Source of the DNA: an uncultured Spirochaetaceae bacterium
GTDB taxonomy: Bacteria; Spirochaetota; Spirochaetia; SZUA-6; Bin103
NCBI GenBank assembly: GCA_913043885.1
Contig: CAJWOB010000069.1
Location: 1 to 9,530, forward strand
Length of the DNA: 9,530 nt
Reading direction: 5' to 3'
Positions 1 to 5,245 of the stretch are shown here, piece by piece. Below the pieces are notes generated by a model, which saw nothing but the letters and a program-made list of their open reading frames with translations, was not told the DNA's origin and ran no database searches. Within the stretch, counting starts at the first letter, position 1. Every line of letters begins with the position of its first letter. Made by a program: the position numbers and the translations under genes.

Positions 1-29
1 GGAGCAGATCGACGTCACCGACACGTTCG

Positions 30-575
30 GTGGAACGGCTGTCGATGGCCGTCCCGCCGATTGCGTCTGGCACGCCCCGGGCGTTTCGCTGCGCGACGTG
101 GGCCAACCAGTGCTACGCGCGTGGCGTGGCGTTTGCCGCCAAGGGGGACGTCGCGGCGGCCGAGGCGGAGCTCGGCGTTCGCTATGCGCCCCTGGACGAG
201 CTGCTGAGGCACTGCCAATTCGTGACGCTGAACGTGCCGATGACGCCGGAAACCCATCATCTGATCGGCAAGGACGAGCTTCACGCTATGCGAAGTGACG
301 CGATTCTGGTCAACGCCGCGCGCGGCGGGGTGGTGGACACCGACGCGCTCTACGAGGCGCTGACTGCGGGGTGGATACGCGCCGCTGGCCTGGATGTCAC
401 CGATCCGGAGCCGCTGCCGCGCGATCACCGGCTGCTCGCGCTCGACAACCTCGTGATCATGCCGCACCTGGGCAGCGCCGCAGACAGATCGCGTCAACGA
501 ATGGCGGAGATGGCGGTCGCCAACCTGCGCGCCGGGCTGGAAGGGCGCCCACTTCCGACCGCGGTAACGACGTAG
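30..575 (+). CDS. D-isomer-specific 2-hydroxyacid dehydrogenase, C-terminal part (5' truncated or broken)
   Basis: The family oxidises or reduces 2-hydroxy/2-oxo acids (glyoxylate, hydroxypyruvate, phosphoglycerate and similar) with NAD(P) in the cytosol. In the 181-residue reading from GTG at 30, the match begins near residue 45 and runs to the end. The three catalytic residues are visible: Arg98 in NAARGGVVD, Glu127 in DVTDPEPL and His146 in MPHLGSA. The ~40 residues before this should contain the GxGxxG dinucleotide-binding loop, but no plus-strand frame between 1 and 150 encodes one, and the residues there resemble nothing in the family. The frame is open to the window edge, so 30 is only a nominal start. 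A complete enzyme is about 310-330 residues; this piece could not bind NAD in the usual way. It is either a pseudogene fragment or the right side of a DNA junction. Substrate cannot be assigned. Confidence 0.75.
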   Translation: MERLSMAVPPIASGTPRAFRCATWANQCYARGVAFAAKGDVAAAEAELGVRYAPLDELLRHCQFVTLNVPMTPETHHLIGKDELHAMRSDAILVNAARGGVVDTDALYEALTAGWIRAAGLDVTDPEPLPRDHRLLALDNLVIMPHLGSAADRSRQRMAEMAVANLRAGLEGRPLPTAVTT

Positions 576-613
576 CGAGGGCTGGGGCCCGGTGCCTCTC
601 CGTGACCGCAACT

Positions 614-630
614 GCCGCGGCAACCGCGGC
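614..630. repeat. Short perfect hairpin in the gap before thioredoxin
   Basis: A 7-bp GC-only stem (GCCGCGG/CCGCGGC) with a CAA loop lies in the 151-base gap between the dehydrogenase stop and the thioredoxin start. No T-run follows, so it is not a convincing intrinsic terminator. It may attenuate transcription or be chance in GC-rich DNA. The rest of the 576-726 gap shows no further gene or recognisable promoter. Confidence 0.3.
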
Positions 631-718
631 GTCGCCCCGTGCTGCCCGGCACACCCCCCGATACGGCCAGGGGACACACCGGACGCTTTCCGCCCAAGGG
701 TGCCGGACGTATCTTGTC

Positions 719-722
719 GGAG
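719..722 (+). promoter_or_regulatory. Ribosome binding site deciding the thioredoxin start
   Basis: GGAG sits 4 bases before the ATG at 727. It supports that start over the longer in-frame reading from GTG 592, whose extra 45 residues are not thioredoxin-like. Confidence 0.5.
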
Positions 723-726
723 AATC

Positions 727-1047
727 ATGGGCAGTGACCGACCCGCCTCCTTCTTCGATCTGATCAGTAGCTCCGATGTGCCAGTCCTGGTGGACTTCTG
801 GGCCGAGTGGTGCGGACCGTGCCGCATGGTCTCGCCGATCGTGGCGCAGTTGGCCAGCGAGTATCGGGGCACGCTGCTGACGGTAAAGGTCAACACGGAT
901 GACAAGCCGCAGGTAGCGGGCCGCTACGACATCACCACCATCCCCACGATCATGCTGTTCCGCGACGGTGAGCCGATCATGCGGGTGCAGGGCGCGCACC
1001 CCTACGAGTCGCTGAAGAGCCAGATCAACGCCGCACTGGCCTCGTGA
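727..1047 (+). CDS. Thioredoxin
   Basis: This is a small cytosolic dithiol-disulfide oxidoreductase of 106 residues, the normal length for a single-domain thioredoxin. The fold is complete: VLVDFWAEWCGPC with redox cysteines 29 and 32, Lys54 and Asn56 on the following strand, and cis-Pro73 in TTIPTIMLF. The WCGPC signature is that of classical thioredoxins rather than of DsbA or TlpA types. There is no signal peptide, so it should be reduced by thioredoxin reductase in the cytoplasm. The ATG at 727 is chosen because it directly precedes the fold and has GGAG upstream. The stop overlaps the start of the following oxidoreductase in GTGA, so the two are probably co-transcribed and translationally coupled. 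Which of the host's thioredoxins this is cannot be told. Confidence 0.94.
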   Translation: MGSDRPASFFDLISSSDVPVLVDFWAEWCGPCRMVSPIVAQLASEYRGTLLTVKVNTDDKPQVAGRYDITTIPTIMLFRDGEPIMRVQGAHPYESLKSQINAALAS

Positions 1048-1982
1048 AGGCCGCCGTCTACACCAAATACGGCCCGCCGGAAGTCCTGCAGCTGCGCGAG
1101 GTCCCCGCGCCCACACCGCGTGGCAACGAGATCCTGGTGCGCGTGCGGGCCAGCACGGTGACGTCCGGAACCATCTGGGCGCGGAGTGGCAGGCATCCCA
1201 CGCCGGGGTTCTCGCTGCTCCTCCGTCTGGCGTTTGGGATCCGTGCGCCGCGGAGGCAGATCCTCAGCTACGAACTAGCCGGCGAGGTCGAGGCGGTGGG
1301 TGGCGACGTTACCCGCTTCGCCGTGGGCGATCGGGTCTATGGCACCACCACCGGCTTGGCGGCCGGCGCGTACGCCGAGTACGTGTGTGTGCCGGAAGAG
1401 TGGCGGCAGGGTGTGACCGCCAAGATGCCGGCCGAGATCTCCTACGCGGAGGCGGCTGCCGTGCCCATCGGTGCCATGACCGCCCTGCATCTGCTCGGCG
1501 ACGCCGCCGACGATGGCGATGGCCAACGAGTGCTGATCTACGGCGCGTCGGGTAGTGTCGGCAGCTACGCGGTGCAGCTGGCGCTGGGCCGTGGCACGAC
1601 CGTCACCGCGGTGTGTGGCCCCGCCCATGTCGACCTGGTCAGATCCATAGGCGCCGCCGAGGTCATCGACTACACCGCCGGCGACTTCACCCGGCGGGGC
1701 GACGAGTACGATCTGATATTTGACGCGGTGGGCAAGATCTCCCGCTCGCAGGTGGCAGGGCTCCTCGCGAAGGGCGGTCGGTATCGATCGTTCAAGTCCC
1801 CTACGAGCGAGAGAGCGGAGTACCTGGCGCAGCCGAGTGCGCTGCTGGCCGGCGGCGAGCTGCGAGCGCTGATCGACCGCACCTATCCGCTGGAAGAGAT
1901 TGCCGAGGCGCACCGCTATGTCGAGCTCGGTCACAAGGGCGGCAATGTGGCGATCGAGATCGGCGGCGAGGCAGCGCGCTAG
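1044..1982 (+). CDS. Zinc-free MDR NAD(P)-dependent oxidoreductase (quinone oxidoreductase-like)
   Basis: This is a 312-residue medium-chain dehydrogenase/reductase. The N-terminal GroES-like domain runs from MKAAVYTKYGPPEVL, with GDRVYG near residues 95-100. The Rossmann domain has GASGSVG at 167-173, and the C-terminal catalytic-fold strand ends in GGNVAIEI. The structural zinc cysteine cluster of alcohol dehydrogenases is absent, as in quinone oxidoreductases and enoyl reductases, so it probably reduces a quinone, enone or similar acceptor with NAD(P)H. It starts with GTG, sharing GTGA with the thioredoxin stop. It is slightly short: between LAKGGRYRSF and the LIDRTYPLEEIAEAH motif, about 20 residues seen in related proteins seem to be missing, though this may be normal variation. 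Its stop shares the palindrome CTAG with the stop of the convergent amidohydrolase. The true substrate is unknown. Confidence 0.88.
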   Translation: MKAAVYTKYGPPEVLQLREVPAPTPRGNEILVRVRASTVTSGTIWARSGRHPTPGFSLLLRLAFGIRAPRRQILSYELAGEVEAVGGDVTRFAVGDRVYGTTTGLAAGAYAEYVCVPEEWRQGVTAKMPAEISYAEAAAVPIGAMTALHLLGDAADDGDGQRVLIYGASGSVGSYAVQLALGRGTTVTAVCGPAHVDLVRSIGAAEVIDYTAGDFTRRGDEYDLIFDAVGKISRSQVAGLLAKGGRYRSFKSPTSERAEYLAQPSALLAGGELRALIDRTYPLEEIAEAHRYVELGHKGGNVAIEIGGEAAR

Positions 1983-2836
1983 GCTTCCAGCCGGTAGAAC
2001 GCCTCGGCGTTGGTACGGAACAGCTTCGCCTCGTCCACCGGGTCGAGCACGCCCAACGTCTGGCGGTGGGTGTCGAGCATGCCGGTATAGGTAGTGGTCA
2101 CCTCCACCACCGGCCAATCGCTACCCCACATCAGCCGGTCGGTGCCGAACGCCTCCAGGTAGAGCTGGGTGTAGGGCCGGATGGCGTCGACCGGCCATCC
2201 GGCGGGCGTGGCCGCCGCCAGCTGCTTCATGCCCGTCACCTGTGGCGACAGCGACAGCTTGCAGCGAACGTTGGTGTTCTCCGCCATGCGCCGCATCGCC
2301 CGCTCCCAGGCTGGATCGAAGGTGCCATCGAAGTCGGGCTTGGCGTAGTGCTCGATGATGGCGTGTAGATCCGGCACCCGCTCCAATGTGGCCGCGAGGT
2401 CATCGAGATGGCGCACCAACGGCAGGAAGTCGTGGATTAGGCCGCGGCGCGCCAACTCCTTCAGCTGCTCCACCACCGCCGGCTGCCGGGCGATATCGGC
2501 GTCGGGATGCTGCTCGAAGCCCATCCGCACACCCCGAAACTTGGGCAGCCGCTGCCATCGGTCGAGACGGGCGGCGAACTGCGGGTCCCCCGCGGGTGCC
2601 CACAGAATCAGGCCACCGACGATATCGTCGCGAGCGGCGATATCGATGATGTGCTGGTTCTCCGCGTCGGTGGAGCCGGCCTCCACGATCACACACCGAG
2701 ACACCCCCTCCGGTGCGGAGCGCGCGCGGTGGTCATCGGGGCCCCAGTCGCGCTCCATCGCGCCGTAGTCGCCGTCGAGCCAGCTGGAGGCCGCCCGCGA
2801 CCAGAAGTGACAGTGGGTGTCTACAATCCGCTCCAT
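1979..2836 (-). CDS. Amidohydrolase family 2 protein (COG3618, lactonase-like metal hydrolase)
   Basis: This 285-residue TIM-barrel hydrolase belongs to the group containing L-fuconolactonase and 2-pyrone-4,6-dicarboxylate lactonase. Visible signatures are the N-terminal metal-ligand motif THCH (His8, His10) after MERIVD, His163 in EHYAKPD, where the family usually has a (D/N)HxGKP-like motif, and the terminal metal-site aspartate Asp240 in WGSDWP. These point to hydrolysis of a lactone or related ester in the cytosol, likely of sugar-acid or aromatic origin, but the substrate cannot be read from the sequence. The start is ATG 2836, preceded by a strong GGGAGG; the open frame extends 20 residues further upstream but those are low-complexity Arg/Gly and not family-like. 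It converges on the MDR gene with stops overlapping in CTAG, and diverges from the aminomutase gene over a 69-base gap. Confidence 0.88.
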   Translation of the reverse strand: MERIVDTHCHFWSRAASSWLDGDYGAMERDWGPDDHRARSAPEGVSRCVIVEAGSTDAENQHIIDIAARDDIVGGLILWAPAGDPQFAARLDRWQRLPKFRGVRMGFEQHPDADIARQPAVVEQLKELARRGLIHDFLPLVRHLDDLAATLERVPDLHAIIEHYAKPDFDGTFDPAWERAMRRMAENTNVRCKLSLSPQVTGMKQLAAATPAGWPVDAIRPYTQLYLEAFGTDRLMWGSDWPVVEVTTTYTGMLDTHRQTLGVLDPVDEAKLFRTNAEAFYRLEA

Positions 2837-2841
2837 TCGGC

Positions 2842-2847
2842 CTCCCT
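2842..2847 (-). promoter_or_regulatory. Ribosome binding site of the amidohydrolase
   Basis: On the minus strand GGGAGG lies 5 bases before ATG 2836. It fixes this start against the longer upstream reading. Confidence 0.6.
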
Positions 2848-2867
2848 CGCCGGGTCTGGCGCGTGTG

Positions 2868-2898
2868 GATTGACCGCGGCGCCGCGCGCGGGCCAATC
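2868..2898. promoter_or_regulatory. Inverted repeat and palindrome in the divergent promoter region
   Basis: The 69-base gap between the divergent amidohydrolase and aminomutase genes holds GATTGACC (2868-2875) and GGCCAATC (2891-2898), which are inverted copies matching at 7 of 8 bases. Between them lies the perfect 12-base palindrome CGCGGCGCCGCG at 2875-2886. This is a possible shared operator. GC-rich palindromes arise easily by chance, so confidence is low. Confidence 0.3.
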
Positions 2899-2900
2899 AT
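2870..2900 (+). promoter_or_regulatory. Weak sigma-70-like promoter for the aminomutase gene
   Basis: TTGACC (5 of 6 to the -35 consensus) at 2870-2875 and AATCAT (4 of 6 to the -10 consensus) at 2895-2900 are separated by 19 bases. The -10 ends only 5 bases before the ATG at 2906, so a transcript would start at or next to the ATG. No Shine-Dalgarno sequence precedes that ATG, which fits a leaderless mRNA. Confidence 0.25.
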
Positions 2901-2905
2901 ACGCG

Positions 2906-3985
2906 ATGGAGCGATTGCCGCCGCCCACGGAGGCGGAGTGGCGTGATTGGCGCTGGCAGCTGCGCAACCGCATTACCACCGCCGATCCGCTGGCCAACTA
3001 CATCAATCTCACCGCTGCGGAGCGGGAGGAGATCGAGCGAGCGGGCGGCGAGTTCCGGTGGGCGGTAACCCCCTACTACGCCGCCCTCATGGATCCGGAC
3101 GACCCGAGCTGCCCCCTGCGACTGCAACAGGTGCCGTCAGTTCAGGAGCTGACTGACGAGCTCGGCAGCCCCGATCCACTGCTCGAGAAATCCAACTCTC
3201 CAGTGTCGGCGGTGGTCCACGTGTATCCCGATCGGGTGGCGTTCAAGGTGACCAACGTGTGCCCCACCTACTGCCGCTACTGCTTTCGAGAGTACTTCGT
3301 CGGTAACGTCGAGGAGCACCACACCCGCGAGAAGGTGCAGGAGGGTATCGACTACATCCGCCGCGCCCCGGCGATTCGGGACGTTCTCATCACCGGCGGC
3401 GATCCGCTGCTGTTCTCCGACGAACGCCTCGAAGACCTGTCTTCGCAGCTGCGATCCATCGAGCATGTCGAGCTGATTCGCGCCGGATCGCGCACCCCCT
3501 ACACTCTGCCACAGCGCATCACCCCGGAGCTGTGCGAGCTGCTGTCTCGCTTCCATCCCATCTGGCTGAACACCCACTTCAACCATCCGGACGAGATAAC
3601 CGACGAGGCCGCTGCGGCGTGCGATCGCCTTACCCGGGCCGGCGTACCCGTAGGCAACCAGACCGTGCTCTTGAAGGGCGTCAACGACAGTGTCGAGGTT
3701 ATGACCGAGCTGGTGCACCGGCTGCTGGCCATCCGCGTGCGCCCCTACTACATCTATCAGTGCCAGATCCTGAGCGGAACCGCACACCTCCGCACCACCA
3801 TCGAGAAGGGGCTGGAGATCATCGACGGCCTGCGCGACCACACCACCGGCTTCGGCGTGCCCACCTACGTGCTCGACACACCGTTCGGCAAGGTGCCGCT
3901 GGCGCCGCAGTACATCGCCGGTCGCGACGGCGACGGCGCCGCGACGGCGGACGTTGCCAGCTACACCAGCCGCGACGGCCGATGA
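2906..3985 (+). CDS. KamA-family radical SAM aminomutase (lysine 2,3-aminomutase-like)
   Basis: This 359-residue enzyme would use S-adenosylmethionine, a [4Fe-4S] cluster and PLP to move an alpha-amino group to the beta carbon. The cluster motif is CPTYCRYC (Cys119, 123, 126), followed by Arg128 at the position that binds the substrate carboxylate in clostridial lysine 2,3-aminomutase. GGDPL at 164-168 is the SAM-binding glycine motif. Asp261 in LLKGVND and Asp324 in VLDTPFGK match the two aspartates that hold the lysine side-chain amine in that enzyme. Lys329 matches the PLP lysine. VRPYYIYQC at 278-286 is also typical. Two features are unusual: PFGK replaces the glycine-rich PGGGGK, and the C-terminal tail beyond PQYI is short. 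A lysine-like (or other basic) substrate is inferred; EpmB is less likely because it lacks this C-terminal lysine motif. It diverges from the amidohydrolase and is followed after one base by the ATP-grasp gene. Confidence 0.88.
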   Translation: MERLPPPTEAEWRDWRWQLRNRITTADPLANYINLTAAEREEIERAGGEFRWAVTPYYAALMDPDDPSCPLRLQQVPSVQELTDELGSPDPLLEKSNSPVSAVVHVYPDRVAFKVTNVCPTYCRYCFREYFVGNVEEHHTREKVQEGIDYIRRAPAIRDVLITGGDPLLFSDERLEDLSSQLRSIEHVELIRAGSRTPYTLPQRITPELCELLSRFHPIWLNTHFNHPDEITDEAAAACDRLTRAGVPVGNQTVLLKGVNDSVEVMTELVHRLLAIRVRPYYIYQCQILSGTAHLRTTIEKGLEIIDGLRDHTTGFGVPTYVLDTPFGKVPLAPQYIAGRDGDGAATADVASYTSRDGR

Positions 3986-3986
3986 G

Positions 3987-4784
3987 GTGCGGCTATCACT
4001 TACCTATACCCGTCGGCGACCCGATGCGGAGCTGGCCACCCCGGACGAGGACGCCGACTTCGAGGAGCCGAGCACTGCCGCGGCGGTCGCCGACGCCCTG
4101 CGCCGGGCCGGGCACGACGTCGAGGTGGTCGAGGATGGCCCCAGGATCGCCGGCGAGCTTGCGGAGCTGCGGGTCGACATGGTGTTCAACATCTGTGAGG
4201 GGCGCACCGGCCGCAATCGGGAATCCCTCGTGCCGGCGATCCTCGAGTCGCTCGGTATTCCCTACTCTGGCTCGGATCCCCTGACGCTGGGGATGACGCA
4301 GGACAAGTCGGTGGCCAAGGCGATAGCCACTTCGGCCGGTGTTTTCACCCTGCGGGCGGTCACGATCGTGGACCCGGCCACCCTCGACGAGAGGCACATG
4401 CCGCCCTATCCGTTGTTCGTGAAGCCCAACCACGAGGGGTGCAGCAAGGGCATTCGATTTGACTCGCTGGTGTCTGACTTCACGGCGTTGCGACGGCAGG
4501 TGGCGTGGGTGATCGAGGAGTACCGGCAGCCGGCGTTGGTGGAGGAATTCCTCCCGGGGCGGGAGCTATCGGTGGGCATGCTGGGCAACGGCCCGCCCAC
4601 TGTGTTTCTGCCAGCCGAGATCCTGGTGAGCGACGCGGGAGGAGCGCCGCTCACCTTCTACCCGTTCGAGCTGAAGGGCAGACACCGGAAGCAGCTCGCC
4701 TGTCCGGCGGACGTCGACCCGCCGCTCGGCGTGACTGCCGCAGAGCGCTGGCTCGTGGTGCCGCGCGCCGGCGCTCCGTCCTGA
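3987..4784 (+). CDS. D-Ala-D-Ala ligase-like ATP-grasp protein, C-terminally truncated
   Basis: ATP-grasp ligases join a carboxylate to an amine through an acyl phosphate. From GTG 3987 the 265-residue product begins RLSLTYT, continues with DEDADF (20-25), VFNICEGRTGRNRE (66-79) and IPYSGSDPLTLG (91-102), then the ATP-grasp lysine in FVKPNHEGCSKGI (Lys145) and VEEFLPGRELSVG (184-196). These are features of Ddl-like proteins. After CPADVDPP (about residue 250) the match ends, and the terminal domain with the Mg-binding D...LEVNP motif, some 80-100 residues, is missing. The last ~20 residues lie where minus-strand zinc-ribbon coding begins. As written it should be inactive. A TTG start at 3954 is possible, but GTG 3987 gives the usual N-terminus. 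The position one base after the aminomutase stop implies one operon, so the substrate could be a beta-amino acid (inference). Confidence 0.75.
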   Translation: MRLSLTYTRRRPDAELATPDEDADFEEPSTAAAVADALRRAGHDVEVVEDGPRIAGELAELRVDMVFNICEGRTGRNRESLVPAILESLGIPYSGSDPLTLGMTQDKSVAKAIATSAGVFTLRAVTIVDPATLDERHMPPYPLFVKPNHEGCSKGIRFDSLVSDFTALRRQVAWVIEEYRQPALVEEFLPGRELSVGMLGNGPPTVFLPAEILVSDAGGAPLTFYPFELKGRHRKQLACPADVDPPLGVTAAERWLVVPRAGAPS

Positions 4785-4951
4785 CCAGCGTCTGCGCGCT
4801 GCGCGGTAGGCGTGCCACACTGCGGGCAGAAGGCAGCCGCTGGGGGGAGCTCCGCTCCACACCCGGCACAGGCGGCGGCAAGCGCCGTGCCGCATGCCAT
4901 GCAGAAGCGAGCATCGGCCGGGTTCGACTGACCGCAGCTGGCGCAGTTCAC
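4658..4951 (-). CDS. Double zinc-ribbon protein fragment
   Basis: The first ~50 residues form two zinc ribbons: CxxC at Cys3/6 pairing with Cys17/20, then Cys28/31 with Cys42/45, each pair separated by ten residues (NCASCG...FCMACG, CAGCG...FCPQCG). This arrangement commonly forms the N-terminus of larger bacterial proteins such as some class III nucleotide cyclases and FHA or kinase-like signalling proteins. Here it is followed by a polar linker and then by sequence that is simply the antisense of the ATP-grasp gene, ending at 4658. The real protein therefore probably continued beyond the junction near 4715-4790 and has lost its effector domain. The start is GTG 4951, overlapping the stop of the upstream small ORF as GTGA, which suggests translational coupling. 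The function of the missing domain cannot be determined. Confidence 0.55.
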   Translation of the reverse strand: MNCASCGQSNPADARFCMACGTALAAACAGCGAELPPAAAFCPQCGTPTAQRADAGQDGAPARGTTSQRSAAVTPSGGSTSAGQASCFRCLPFSSNG

Positions 4952-5172
4952 GCGGGTCTCGCCCCGCCCGCCAGGCGACTGCGCCGGGCAGTGAATCCAA
5001 GTAGATGGGCGGTGGCGGTCGCTTCGAAACGGAGAAACCTCCGCAGCCGATACCCGAGGGAGTAGGAGCGAGGCGGAGCGGCGGCCACCGACGGCAGTTG
5101 CTCGAGCTCGGCGACATGCACCCACACCGGCCCGATGTCGGCAAGTACCACATCGCCGCTGCCCTGCTGCAT
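4948..5172 (-). CDS. Small hypothetical protein upstream of the zinc-ribbon gene
   Basis: This 74-residue product (MQQGSGDVVLADIGPVWVHV...) is not recognised. It has no signal peptide or membrane segment, and its C-terminal half is rich in Arg and Ala. Reality is supported by a very strong minus-strand Shine-Dalgarno (AGGGAGGGG) 8 bases before ATG 5172, a TATAGT -10-like box further upstream, GC-rich third positions in the first half, and a stop that overlaps the zinc-ribbon GTG in GTGA. It could act with the zinc-ribbon protein. It could also be spurious, because the segment lies next to a disrupted region and the C-terminal half looks like low-information GC-rich translation. Confidence 0.42.
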   Translation of the reverse strand: MQQGSGDVVLADIGPVWVHVAELEQLPSVAAAPPRSYSLGYRLRRFLRFEATATAHLLGFTARRSRLAGGARPA

Positions 5173-5180
5173 CAGAAGCG

Positions 5181-5222
5181 CCCCTCCCTCTCCGCCACCG
5201 CCACGCCGAGGGGGAGACTATA
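5181..5222 (-). promoter_or_regulatory. -10-like box and strong Shine-Dalgarno of the small ORF
   Basis: On the minus strand TATAGT (5222-5217; 5 of 6 to the -10 consensus, conspicuous in this GC-rich DNA) is followed by AGGGAGGGG (5189-5181), 8 bases before ATG 5172. No good -35 hexamer is present 16-18 bases upstream of the -10, so the promoter call is tentative. The ribosome binding site is clear. Confidence 0.4.
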
Positions 5223-5245
5223 CACTTGGCGCAGCGGGCGCGGGG

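Noticed and set aside
614..630. Intrinsic terminator after the dehydrogenase
   Set aside because: The stem is perfect but only 7 bp and no T-run follows, so it is listed only as a hairpin.
15..905. Long minus-strand frame opposite the dehydrogenase and thioredoxin
   Set aside because: The product is an Arg/Gly/His-rich translation without domains and is antisense to recognisable proteins.
2507..2905. N-terminal extension of the aminomutase frame
   Set aside because: This part is antisense to the start of the amidohydrolase. KamA homology begins with the ATG at 2906.
3137..3841. Minus-strand frame of 234 codons within the aminomutase gene
   Set aside because: It is a shadow of the aminomutase and has no recognisable domain.
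2906..3985. EpmB (EF-P beta-lysylation) instead of lysine 2,3-aminomutase
   Set aside because: CRYCF resembles EpmB, but the VLDTPFGKVPLAPQY lysine motif and VRPYYIYQC segment match lysine 2,3-aminomutase better.
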